From Cryptomeria japonica (lineage: Eukaryota; Streptophyta; Pinopsida; Cupressales; Cupressaceae): a stretch of DNA of 64,000 nt. The DNA lies in contig NC_081407.1 in NCBI RefSeq assembly GCF_030272615.1, forward strand, positions 269,168,870-269,232,869, read 5' to 3'. Below the pieces are notes generated by a model, which was not told where the DNA came from, searched no databases, and worked only from the letters and a program-made list of their open reading frames with translations. Position numbers and translations under genes: made by a program. Shown in pieces: positions 1-10,365 of this stretch (position 1 is its first letter; each line of letters begins with the position of its first letter).

Positions 1-1140
1 AAACCACACTACTTAAGTCATATAAACTTATAAAGACTGGAAGTTCTTTATTTCTACAAAGAAAATCCAAGAAACAAGATTCACTTGCCAAGGGCAAGGT
101 AATTATGTTCACAATTTCACTCATGCTCGTGAATATACATAAGCATGTCTAATAATAAGTTCTCCACTAAATATTTGATTTATTAAGTTTATCAAGCACA
201 CAAAAGAGGGAGATTCATCCCTATCATTTTCACTCATCCTCTAGCACACAAATGCATGCACAGATAGAGGAAAGCAGATATAAACTTTAAGTTCTATTAC
301 CATTGGTATGGAATAGCATTCCTATTGTAAGAACAAGACAGAGAATATGAGATTTCAAAAGCAAGGAAGAATGCCACATGTTGCAATAGTTTTTACCTCA
401 GCAAAGTAAAAATAAGCAGCAAAAAAACAACAATAGAATTGTGGCCTTACAAAACATTCCTGATTGAAAGTGAATGCCATTACTCCAACAAAGAGCACTA
501 AAACTTACAAATGACATTAAAACACCACCTTGCAATTAAGATTAGAATCCAATCCCTCGGTCACCAACAACATTGATCACCAGCTCAAAGTTCACAAAAA
601 AAAACCAGAGCCACTCGATCTTAGAAAACTCTCTGCAGTAAGGCAGCTCAATGTCCCAGCAAAGATGTGGCAAGTTGCAACGTTTTTGTGTAACAAATAT
701 GGGTTGCATTTGAGAGAATCCCAAATTTAATGTGCCATGTCCATGCACAATCAAGGTTTGCAACTTCAACTTACCATATTCTATGAATCTATCTTAAACA
801 CAGCTCACAACCCTAAACAAGATGTACATAAAAAATGAATCTGCATTTTCAAAACCCTGTTAAGTTCAATAAGTACAGCTCAAGAATTTGTTAAAAAACT
901 CATCACAGAAATATAAACATTATTGAAATAAACTAGAATAAACTCATATCCAGTAGTCTAAAATAAGAAATAAGGAGGAAAAGAAAATGAATTTTTTAAA
1001 TTAGAATTGGTGAAGCTCAAAGCACAAATGTGGGTCCTATTGACATGTTTTTTATGACAGAGCCTAACACAGAATAAAGTTACCAACGGTCACCTTACTC
1101 CGTCTTGATCAAAGTGAGATTGTAAGCTAAGATTGCGAGA
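1..1140. other. AT-rich non-coding stretch, nothing recognised
   Basis: I see no coding similarity, RNA gene or repeat boundary here. The two opposed short reading frames around 530-770 have no recognisable motif, no homologous copy in the window and no protein-like composition. The stretch may be the downstream part of the minus-oriented LTR-like unit whose TATA box lies at about 1848-1856. Confidence 0.4.
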
Positions 1141-2200
1141 AGTTAAAACAATTGACTCCAAGGTTCCTTCATGCAACGGGCGTGCCTTAGTTGACTAATG
1201 TGATATACCGGTAATCCAAGGGGCCTTACATACACTCAAAGAAGATTAGACAATTTTGCAACTTCAAGGAATTTAATTCGTGAATGATTTATCTATGGGA
1301 GCTCTTTTTTTTAATTTTTGGGTTTAAAATTTGCAGAAAGTAAATAGGGAAGGGTTTAGAAAGCTAGGCTAACTTAATCTAGAGCCAAGAACAAGGAGAC
1401 AAGGATTGCTCAAGTGAGATCAAACCACACTGTGCTTCGCCACAAGGAGACAACTACCTAGAGGCAATGCAATCTTCAAAGGCTATGCAAAATATTTTCA
1501 GAACACTAAAGAACACCATCAACGAACACTGTTCACCCGATGATCAAAGTTAAGTTTCCACGTAGAAAAAGCTCAGACTAACCTTCCACAGTTAATAACA
1601 ATCAGCTACCAACCAAAGGTATGAGCAAGGGTCTACACTATAAACAATCTCATCAAATTTTGTTCGTCTAACAACTTTAAAGCAAATCTAATCTAAGTGA
1701 CGAGAGTGAGACCATGCAAATCATAAAACAACACAAGAATACACAAACAAATTGAACAATGTATTAAGTTAACTGCTTCAAAACTTATAGCAACAATCTC
1801 AAAATCAATCTCTCCTCCCTTACAAATGAGGGGGTCACCCCTTTATATAGGCTTCATGCCAAGTCTACATGCAAACCCTAATTAGGGTTTTCCCCCAAAA
1901 AAATCCCCACACATGATCTACAATAAATGCCCATGAAACCCATATACAATTAATTTTTAAATGCCCACATTGTCATCCATTTGTGCATTAAATGCACCAC
2001 TTTCATCAAATTAACCCATATGCAATGAATATCAGCCATGCAAAATCGTCCAGGATGTTTTAAATGTTCCACCATCTTTACCTGTGACGGCTACATGCGA
2101 AGGAATCTGCCATAATGTCATAAATGTGGAGTGGTTATTAATTAATAGGTTCTGCCCCTGTATCTGCGCTGGTTGCTTCCCGGTCAATTCAATATGCTAC
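1140..2200 (-). repeat. Putative LTR or LTR-like promoter, minus orientation
   Basis: On the minus strand a TATATAAAG box (about 1848-1856) is followed directly by a GGGGTGACCCCCTC motif. A TATA box followed by a G/C-rich transcript start is common in plant LTRs. The degenerate minus-strand coding region at 3629-5096 lies upstream in the same orientation, so this would be the 3' LTR of a decayed element. No second copy exists in the window, so the edges are approximate and the LTR assignment is an inference. Confidence 0.3.
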
Positions 2201-3600
2201 TGGTGATTCTCGATATGTAAGGTCGTCGTTTCGATCGTTCAATTTCTCACTTTATGGAGTTGATTGTTCCCTACCACGCCTTTTTCTTGCTGTTGTCTGT
2301 GCTTCCGTCCCAATCTATGACTCTGCCTCTCGATCCGGAGAGGATGCGATAAATCCTGCTATGGGCAATGATCCTTAAACCATAGGCTCTGCATACGGCC
2401 CTAGAACGGGAGAAACTCCAAATGGTGGTTATTGAACTGGATCAACAAGTTACTCTCGAACGGGCCCTGCAATAAGCTATGACTCTGTGGAATGAACTCC
2501 AACTCCTGCTCCCTATGTCCTTGCAAATGAAACTTAAGGTGGAACTGCTTCTTGCTTTGTTGCTGAGTAAACTTAAACTACTGCTACCTCTGCTACTGGT
2601 TTGACTCAAATTCTTTGGTGCTGCTTTATCATCCGTCCTCGCCACGAGTTCCGCTGCTGCTTATACGGATGCCGGTTAAACTCCAACTGGTGCCCATGGA
2701 ATTGTAGGGGCTCAATCAACAGGTGCTGATTCAACTGAAACTGGGTCTGCTCCTCTCTTTACGCCCTCCACCTTAGCCGTTGCTTCCTCTTAGCGGGTGA
2801 AACTGGAACTTAGCCAACTTGCCTTTCTAAATTTCCCTTTAGAATAGTAGGGCTCCGCCTCCTACTCGGATGCTACTTCCACTGATGATGGGCCTGGGAC
2901 CCACCCCGTCACAAGCCTATCGTAGCAGAGTGAATCATAGCGACGAATATTAACGAATCGAACGTATGGGATGGTTTGCCAGCGCACTGAGGAGACTGTG
3001 ACTCACAAGGACATCACGTGGCCTTTGTCACCGTTCGTAGAGATAACTAACCACCCGACGACGGTCTTTCCGTTTTACATGCAAAAGATGCTCCATTAAT
3101 TCTGCATGCGTTGACCCAGCTGCCACTTGGTCAAAATATTCCAGCAATAAGTACGCCACTATGCCACTTAGTCAAAAGATCCTCATCCAAAAATGGACGA
3201 CCACTATCTCACTCATTTATGGCATACACAATGAATTTGGTGATGACGGCTTCTAATTCTCCTACGGAAACACTTGGTATACTTTCTATCTAGAACGCCA
3301 TCAAAGTAATTTCTTCTTCGCTCTTGGATAGAAAAATTTCTCACTCTGCCACCATTTCCTATGTCCTCCACATAGTGCTTGAAAAGAAAGAAACATTTTC
3401 AAAGTGGGCTTTGGAAAACGATCCCACAAAAAAGAACTCATGCAATTGAGTCCTTAGGAAATTCACAATCACTCCACCCTCATCCAACCTTTTTGCAAAC
3501 AAGCCTCAACTACGTTGATGATTTCTTCTTGCACTCTCTTGATTGAGTTTTTCAACACTAAAGACTCCATGTTGAATCTCTCAAAGGCCCCTTCCGATGC
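2200..3600. other. Non-coding, GCT/CTC-rich stretch
   Basis: From about 2400 to 2900 the DNA is rich in degenerate CTGCT and CTCC triplet-like runs, with no frame longer than about 67 codons and no recognisable domain. By position and orientation it may be the untranslated 3' part of the decayed minus-strand element whose coding remains are at 3629-5096. Confidence 0.35.
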
Positions 3601-3628
3601 AGATGGCACAAAACCACTGCAAGAAGTC

Positions 3629-5096
3629 TTAAATTTCATTTTCCTGAATCACCTTCCCATCAATCAGCATTTGCTTCGGAACTTTCATTAGGGCTTTGAG
3701 TCGCGGAATGGTCAAATACTGATAAATGTGAACATCTTCCCATAGACCATCCGCCACCTCTATCCTATTCAAAAGGGCAACAAGTCTGGAATGGAGATGA
3801 GCTAAGTCCTCAATAAATTTCTCAACCGCAGCAAAGATGTCCTCCACCCATTCCTTGGCATCTTGTGCTACTTTCCTGATTGTTTTAGCATTATCAATGA
3901 ACTCTTTAGGGAGAGGAGGAACAAATGATGGATCTGCTTCCTTGAGCGAATGTTTGAAGCTTTTGACATATTCGCACAAGGCCTTGTTTTCACTTTTCAG
4001 CCTTCTACATTTTTTCTTCATTTTCAGCATCTTCTCTCTCATGGCCAAGGAAGATCCTTCAAAATCTTCCACAGCCTGCATCATGGAAGCATGCCCTAAA
4101 TCAATTTCTCTGATCACATAATCACTTGGCGCAATTTCTTCTTTGCTGGCTAATCTATTCTTTTCAAAAGTTCTTCCAATTCCCGTGCTGGATCAATTTC
4201 CTTTTCTGGTTCCTTCCTCAACCTATCCTTCAACCAATTAGAAGTGGTAATTGATTGATCCTCAATTTCCATTTGCACATGAAATTGTGAAACATCTTCC
4301 ATCTCCCCAAGGATGGCTTCTACAAAACTATCCTGGCGTGACTCTTCTGGATGAGAGGAAAGTTCTTGCCTTTGCACCCTTGGCTGATTTGGCCTGTGTC
4401 AAGCACTGATTTTGAGAACATCTTGTGCCGAAGCGTTGTCAAGAAGATTGCCCTGCGGCGGATTTGCTGGATTTTCTTGTGTAAACATTTCCACCTCCCG
4501 CACATTGGAAGAGCTAGCCGACGATTGAATCCCTTCCAATCTTACCCTTTTCTGCGGTGGTTCTTCTTGCTGGACATCTTGCTGAATTTCTTTTTTCTTA
4601 TTGTTCTGGGCCTCTTTGGAGCACTCTTTGCTTTACTAGGCTCAGCTTCCTTGTGTTGAACTTCCCCTTCCTCAGCATGGGCTTGTGAAGATCCCCCCGT
4701 GGCCTCACTGTGGGAATCCAGACTTCACATTAACTAGTAACTCAAGTGGACATTTTTATCCTTCAATGCCTTCAGATGTCGATCAACCCACTACCTGGTG
4801 AACTTCAAAACCGCCCTAGCTAAAATGTCTAAATCATCTACCTCGGGTTCTAACCAATCCGGCAACTAGATGGGCCGGTCCTTAACCTTTCCAAACTCTG
4901 GCTGCACAACATTTGTATCCTCTTTCACCTGATCCAGCACTTGAATTATTTCACCTATTCTGATTGTGTCAAGGGGTAGCTTGGAAAACATCTTCTTCCT
5001 GACCTCAAGATCATCCTTGGCACCTACCCAATAATCTTCTAGGTGAAACTTGTGCACAAATTTTAATCCAGCAACTTTCCTAATTTGATGAAACAT
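3629..5096 (-). pseudogene. Degenerate minus-strand coding region with coiled coil, unrecognised
   Basis: Three minus-strand segments (4866-5096, 4150-4505, 3629-4117) read as protein in the same direction but are joined only through frame changes and stops, so this is a pseudogene. The last and longest, 162 codons, is rich in Lys/Glu with heptad-like leucines (KMKKKCRRLKSENKAL) and looks like a coiled coil. The middle part is acidic and Glu-rich. I recognise no catalytic motif, zinc knuckle or gag signature. It could be the non-canonical ORF of a large non-autonomous LTR element, because an LTR-like promoter follows it. It could equally be a captured host gene fragment. Confidence 0.35.
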
Positions 5097-5239
5097 GTAA
5101 TTGGCATTTAAGGAATTAAGAACACTAAATTAAAATTTGAAATAAGATTTCAACGACTTCCATGACGAGGGGTATGAATGAAATTTCTTGAATGAGATGT
5201 ATTTGGTGGCAGCATTGGGTGATCTAGAAGAGGTAAAAG

Positions 5240-6040
5240 TTGAGAATTGTAGCATTGGTTTATGATTTTATTATTATTAGTGTTTGGTTAGGTTTATGGT
5301 TTTATTAGGGTTAAGGTTTGATTATGATTAGGATTATAGTTTGATTAGGGTTATGATTAGGTTTAGAGTTTGATTATGGTTGGTTTTATGGTTTGATTAT
5401 GATCATGATTAATTATAGGGTTATAGTTAATTTTAGGGCTAGGTAATGGTTAGGTTTTAATTATGGTAAGATTTGATTATAATTAGGGTTCAATTAGGTC
5501 TAGATTCTAAGGGATATTGTCAAGATTAGGGTTTAATTATGGTTAGGGTTAGTATTAAGTTTTAGTTATGGTTTGAAGTAAGGGTTAGAATAAGGTTTAA
5601 TTGTGGTTAGGGTTAGGGTTTGAGTTAAATTAACGTTAAGATCAAATTTCATTACAAATAGAGTTCAACTTGTAGTTAGGGCTTAATTGCAGGGTTATAG
5701 TTACATTTAAGGTTCTAGAGGTTATGATAAGGTTTCAATTATGGTATTTTCGGTTATAATTAGGCTTCAATTAGGTATAGATTAGGGATATTCTCATGGT
5801 TAGGGTTTGACTATGATAATAGTTTAATGATAGTTGGGGTACTATTAGATTTCATTTTGGGTTAGAATTAGGGTTAGGATTTGGACTATAATTCAATTAG
5901 GGTAAGAGTTTAATTGTGGTTTGATTATGATTAAGGTTTGGTACAGTTATGGTTTTAATTATGGTTATATTGGGATTCAATTAGAGTTTTAGAATAGTGG
6001 AAATGGTTATGATTAGGGTCTGATTAGAAAATAATAAATG
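5240..6040 (+). repeat. Degenerate interstitial telomere-like (TTTAGGG-related) tract
   Basis: About 800 bp made of short words related to the plant telomere unit, such as TTAGGGTT, TTTAGGG, GGTTATGG and GATTAGGG, separated by AT spacers. The G-rich strand is the plus strand throughout. Few exact TTTAGGG heptamers remain, so this is an old or variant interstitial block, not a telomere. There is no coding potential. Confidence 0.6.
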
Positions 6041-6600
6041 TCAATGGCCCTTATATTTTAGAATTGAGTAATCCTAGATTTGTTTTAAAATAATCGAATT
6101 AATTTATATTTTGAAAAAAAATAAAATTAAAAAACAAAAACACTTTCAAAGAAAGCAATGCTATAAAAAAATATTTATTTGTTAATTTAAAAAATTGTGA
6201 ATAGTTTGAAACATTTAATACAAATTTGAATAATAAATAAAATATTATATCATACATTAGTATTTTTTTAATCTTTCAAACTTTCTAAAAATAAAATATA
6301 GTACTAATATATCATGCTCTATGCCTTATGATAGTTTCAATTGTATACAATGCTTGTATTCAACTCAAAGCATATGGGGGTGCCCATGGCATGGGTTGTT
6401 ATGTCCAGGTCATGTGCATGTATCATATTGCATATTGGATGTGCATTCTTCTCCAATGAGTTCACATGAAGAATATTGAGTGGAGTCTAAACGCATTCAT
6501 TTGTCATTCAACCCTTGCATTTTTTGTTAATATTTCAATACATCCCCTAAAAGAAAATTAAATATTGAGTAAATATATTCATGATACAAAGAAGTGTTTC
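6041..6600. other. AT-rich spacer
   Basis: AT-rich DNA between the telomere-like tract and the SWIM/MULE pseudogene. I see no gene, repeat boundary or RNA signal. Confidence 0.4.
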
Positions 6601-8050
6601 AGTTTGATATATATCTATGCTCTTGGCATGTTGGATGTGTGTGGCTGAAGAATTTGATTGGAAAGGTCAAAGAGAATGCAGTTAGATGAGAGATAAATGA
6701 TAGAATTGGATTTATCATACACCATTCAATGGATGAGGGTTCTATAAACAATGAGATTCATAGATTTATTGAAGACTTTAAATATACATAACACTCATTC
6801 TTTGAATATTTTAAGGGATGATGGTCTAATAGATTGAGTATGTGAGCTAGATGTTTCCATGCATTAAAGCATGCAGGACAAGAGACAAATGGTGCCATAG
6901 AGTCTTACCACTCACACTTACAGAGACGTTTCTTAAAAACAATCAAGCATGCTACAAGTCATTTTGTTGATTGGTTGGTATATCAGCTAACGACACATGT
7001 TTATATCTATTACTGGTGGGTGAAAGTCAACAAGAAACATGGTTTTTATAGGAGCTTTCATATTGAGAAGATTGAAAACATATCTTGGGTTTGAGCATTA
7101 AAAATTAGGGATGACCATGTTACATTCAAAGACATAGATGATCCCATAGCATGGGTGACAAGTGAAAGCAATCCTTATTTTTGATATGAGGTGAATAGCT
7201 CCTCACCTAGTCTATCAATGTTCTCTTGCAACTTTTCAATAAAAGGATACATGTGCAAGCATGTGATGAAGGTGAAATTAATGAGGGAGAGACAAAGACA
7301 ACATCTATCTAACAACTTGCATGTAGACCTTGATAATGTTGCTAGTACAATTGGTTCCATAGAAGAAGGATGACCCATCAATGTCTCTAATCATCTGGTA
7401 CTTCAAGAGTCAAGACAAACATTGTTTATTTTATTTTATTGCTATATCATTCTTTGCAAACTATGTGTTTTAAATGTGTTGCAATGATAATGTAGGTAAT
7501 TAATGAATTTGATGGGATTATTGATAATGAAAATTGTCAACTCTTGGAGGATAATTCTATACATACAGAGGTGAATTTATAAGTACATTTTTATTATTTT
7601 GGTTCTTGTTAATTTTATTATATTATATATAAAATATGTCTATATCTTTTTTGTAGGGCATTGGCAATAAAGATGAACATGCAATGACATAAATGCAGTT
7701 ATAAATAACACAAGAGTTGCACAAGTTGCAGGGAATTTTGCCCCACATAGCTGATTTGGCAACACTTAAATTTCATTTATAAGCATTTAGGGGACTTGTC
7801 AAACAAGGTGAAGAGTAGACATGTCTCATACCAACTTGGATTAGACCATCCAAGTGTGTATCAATTTCACCATATAGAAGATGTATTTGGTCACACCGTT
7901 CATCAACTAAGAGACTTGATTGAGTGTAAGAATGTGAGGAGAAGGTTGAGTATCTCCAATAAAATACCTATATTTCCATTGATGCCACAAAATATCAAGC
8001 ATCAAAATTGGTTTGATGATGTTGACAGGGAAAATGAATGAGAAAAACAC
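6600..8050 (+). pseudogene. SWIM-domain / MULE transposase-like gene remnant
   Basis: Read across several stops, the plus strand from about 6830 encodes an HAGQETNGAIESYHSHLQR segment. It matches the Q-DTNGA-ES-YHG-LKRWL block seen in plant SWIM zinc-finger proteins related to MULE transposases. Further on come DWLVYQLTTHV, then SNPYF.YEV, then FSIKGYMCKHVMKV at 7220-7280. That last block is the C-x-H end of a SWIM finger, with the first Cys of the usual C-x-C replaced. A further conserved-looking frame at 7796-8041 probably belongs to the same gene. Stops, lost start and missing catalytic part show it is dead. The known family includes both transposases and domesticated host proteins, and the remnant does not distinguish them. 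Confidence 0.6.
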
Positions 8051-8188
8051 CAAATTTAGTACAATGAACATATTTTTGATATGGTTGATAACATGCATAG
8101 TTTGAAATCGTCCAAGATACTATTGCAAGCACACAAGATTTTATTTATTTTGGTTGCGTACTACAAGACATTTTTAGACTTTGGAATG

Positions 8189-8193
8189 CTATT
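8189..8193. repeat. Target-site duplication of E1, left copy (CTATT)
   Basis: CTATT lies directly before the TG of the left LTR and recurs at 32121-32125 directly after the CA of the right LTR. This fixes the outer boundaries of E1. Confidence 0.85.
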
Positions 8194-8962
8194 TGTATAC
8201 GGTGAAAATGGATAACAACAATGTTGAAAGACTAAATGAATTCAATCACAAAAACCCTAGCCTAACAACAACAAAGATCCACCATAACATATGAAGATTA
8301 CCTAAGAAAATGCAAATCAAATGAAATCACAAAGATTATACCATCACATGTCATATAGGGTTTGAATCTCCATTGATCTTGCTTGATATATTTGCTCTCA
8401 GATTTTATGTGCACAAGAGCTCAACAAAGAATGAAAATGTGGTTGCAAGTAGGATCGCATATGAAAGGCGTAGTGTCGTCAATTGATCAAGTAGTCAGTT
8501 AGTTAATTGGGGATTTGATAATGAAGGAAGCATCTACTTATATAGAAGACACTATATGAAATGGAGGGATAAGATTGAGAGGTGTAAAAAGAGGTCGGTT
8601 ATGATTAGAGGGTAGGTAGAGGAAATAAGAAAATAATAAGAGGGTAGGTAGTGTATGAATTAAGAGATGAATGGCATGTGTCATAGGTAGAAAAGGTTAA
8701 TGAATTAATTAAATAAATAAAGATTTATTTAATTAATAGAGGAAGTGAGATCAATTAAATAAATAAGATATTTATTTAATTTAGGAAAAGGATAATTTAA
8801 ATAAATAACTGTATTTATTTAAATGAGAAATAAGGCTAGAAGAGGATAAATGAATTAATTAAATAAATAAAGATTTATTTAATTAATAGAAGAATTAGGA
8901 TAAAATAATTAAATAAATAAAGATATTTATTTAATTAGACATGACAATTTTAGGTGTCTACA
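8194..8962 (-). repeat. E1 3' LTR
   Basis: 769 bp, TG...CA, matching 31337-32120 almost throughout. On the minus strand it begins TGTAGACACC, next to the polypurine tract. A TATATAA box on the minus strand lies at plus 8538-8544. The AT-rich U3 contains repeated TTAATTAAATAAATA words. Confidence 0.92.
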
Positions 8963-9007
8963 TTTTGCCCCTCTTTGAGACAATGCGGCTTGTCGCGTTG
9001 TTTCAAA
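8963..9007 (-). promoter_or_regulatory. E1 polypurine tract and adjoining hairpin
   Basis: On the minus strand AAAGAGGGGCAAAA (plus 8963-8976) directly precedes the 3' LTR and is the plus-strand primer site. Beside it, plus 8974-8987 (TTTGAGACAATGCG) and 8994-9007 (CGCGTTGTTTCAAA) pair with G-U tolerance around a 6-nt loop. The equivalent hairpin exists in E2 at 62383-62415 with different bases that still pair. Confidence 0.7.
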
Positions 9008-9207
9008 GAAGATAATATGAACTGATACAAAGTTGCCCCAAGATGGGAATAATATGCCCCCTCAAGAGATTGGATGAAAATGTCTGGAAAGATCGTAGAC
9101 AATCTCTCGATAAGAAAGAAAGGCTAGAAAGGACCGACTGGATAGGATATAGTGACAGAGTCACAGGATAATGAAGACTGACTCGAGAAACAAGGGCGAG
9201 GGTAGTC

Positions 9208-9215
9208 TATAAAAT
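9208..9215 (+). promoter_or_regulatory. TATA-like box of the antisense PMD gene in E1
   Basis: TATAAAAT lies about 98 bp upstream of the exon 1 ATG at 9306. In E2 a TATA-like sequence sits at almost the same distance (62111-62117 minus, ATG at 62014), which supports a real promoter for the antisense gene. Confidence 0.5.
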
Positions 9216-9305
9216 AAACCACAACGGGAAAACATCCTTATTTTTATCCACACATCCAAGAGATCAGAGTGCAGAGCGAGAATAGAGTAGCAACAGTCAG
9301 CAGCG

Positions 9306-9371
9306 ATGGCATTGGTTTATAGATTCGATCACATTTGTCAATTTCAGAGGCCAACCAATGCAGGAGAGCTG
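9306..9371 (+). CDS. Exon 1 of antisense PMD gene in E1
   Basis: ATG at 9306 opens 22 codons (MALVYRFDH... ending ...TNAGEL) that stop being protein-like at CTG|GTGAGT, a strong plant splice donor at 9372. The E2 element has a matching exon on its minus strand (62014-61940), also beginning with Met, carrying a related F-Q-P-N core and ending in phase 0 at a GTATGT donor. The peptide itself has no known function; it is the N-terminus of the PMD protein described at 10366. The start was chosen because it is the only ATG between the TATA-like box and the donor that is shared with E2. Confidence 0.55.
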
Positions 9372-9477
9372 GTGAGTACCGCAAAACCTCCTTGTACTTT
9401 ATCGCATTAATTGTTGTCATAAATGCATGCTAGGTAGTGCAATAAACGTGCTTTAGGATAATGTCAAAAAATGTCAA

Positions 9478-9745
9478 AGACGTGTAGGCGCATCTGCGTT
9501 GGTGCCAGGCGCATCTAGGTTGGCTAGGCGCGTCTGCGTTTGTGCCAGGCGCGTCTATGAATTCAACAACGTCTATGTCATATGCAAACACGTCTATGTT
9601 GTGTAGACATGTTTGTGCAATGTGGGAACATTTGTGTAGGATAGGCATGTCTGTGCAGAGCATAGGCACGTCTGTGTATTTCAGGCACGTCTGTGTAGAG
9701 CAGGCGTGTTTGTGCAGTCTATAAGCGTGTTTATGTCATGAAGGT
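9478..9745 (+). repeat. Array of degenerate GCACGTCTGTGT words in E1 antisense intron
   Basis: At least twelve diverged copies of a 12-nt word (GGCGCGTCTGCG, GGCACGTCTGTG, AACACGTCTATG, AGCGTGTTTATG and others) recur every 15-30 bp on the plus strand. The same word in the same transcript sense recurs in the E1 genomic leader on the minus strand (31200-30958 and 28560-28325). Most variation between copies is C-to-T or G-to-A at CpG sites. Confidence 0.75.
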
Positions 9746-9768
9746 GCGTTTATGTCTTCAAGGTCAAA

Positions 9769-9950
9769 TCGACAGTTCTGTGATGAACATACACTGTCGA
9801 TTGGATAAGCCGTTGAGAGGATACACTCAAGCAGGTCCTCTAGGGAAGACTAGAATAGCAGATAGGGCTAGGTTTGACAATTCTGTGATAGAACATACAT
9901 TGCCAATTAGGAAACTACTCAAGAGGATTCACTCAAGCAGAGGCCCCAGG
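9769..9950 (+). repeat. Two-copy direct repeat, about 110-bp spacing
   Basis: A segment starting GACAGTTCTGTGATG at about 9769 and containing ACACTCAAGCAG recurs, diverged, from about 9877 (GACAATTCTGTGATAG). Its CTGTGATGAACA core resembles the unit of the following ten-copy array, so the array may have grown from it. Confidence 0.6.
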
Positions 9951-9966
9951 ATAGGATAGATCAAGG

Positions 9967-10330
9967 CACTTTGTGATGAACAATGAGTACCAAGACATAG
10001 TACTTTGTGATGAACAAGGAGTACCAATAGGAGCAACACTTTGTGATGAACAGGAAGTGCAAATATGAGCAGCAGTTTGTGATGAACAGGGAGTGCAAAT
10101 ATGAGCAACACTTTATGATGAATAGTGATTGCAAATATGGGTAGCACTTTGTGATGAACAGTGAGTGCAAAAATACGTAGTACTTTGTGATGAATAGGGA
10201 GTACCACTAGGATAAATAGCAACACTTTGTGATGAACAGTGAGTGTCACTGGGATAGATAGCAACACTTTGTGATGAATAGTGAGTGTCACTAGGATAGA
10301 AGCAACACTTTGTGATGAACAGTGAGTGTC
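9967..10330 (+). repeat. Ten-copy tandem repeat, 36-42-bp unit
   Basis: Ten consecutive units each start CTTTGTGATGAACAG (with single changes) followed by a variable AGTGCAAATATGAGCA or AGTGTCACTAGGATAG tail. The first units are 36 bp and the last ones 41-42 bp, so two length classes have amplified separately. It lies in intron 1 of the antisense gene. The minus-strand frame across it is a by-product of the repeat. Confidence 0.85.
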
Positions 10331-10365
10331 ACTTTGACTGACATGATTGCTTTTCTTGACTGCAA

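Larger units (their letters stand above)
9372..10365 (+). other. Intron 1 of antisense PMD gene in E1, repeat-rich
   Basis: The intron begins GTGAGT. At the expected acceptor the DNA reads CTGCAA|GAG, where CTGCAG|GAG would be expected; E2 has GTAG|GAG there. A single G-to-A change has probably killed the site. The intron holds three repeat systems: the GCACGTCTGTGT word array (9478-9745), a two-copy repeat (9769-9950) and a ten-copy repeat (9967-10330). Confidence 0.55.

Noticed and set aside
2442-2645. 67-codon Ser-rich minus-strand frame
   Set aside because: Low complexity, no motif, no homologous copy.
8194-9007. E1 read as a plus-strand element with the 5' LTR at left
   Set aside because: All pol frames are minus, and a polypurine tract abuts the left LTR on the minus strand, so left is the 3' LTR.
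9929-10291. 120-codon minus-strand frame with HHKVL repeats
   Set aside because: Translation of the ten-copy tandem repeat in the antisense intron; periodicity follows the DNA unit.
9967-10330. Possible CRISPR-like array (regular repeats with variable tails)
   Set aside because: Tails are not unique spacers, units are directly tandem, and the context is a plant retrotransposon.
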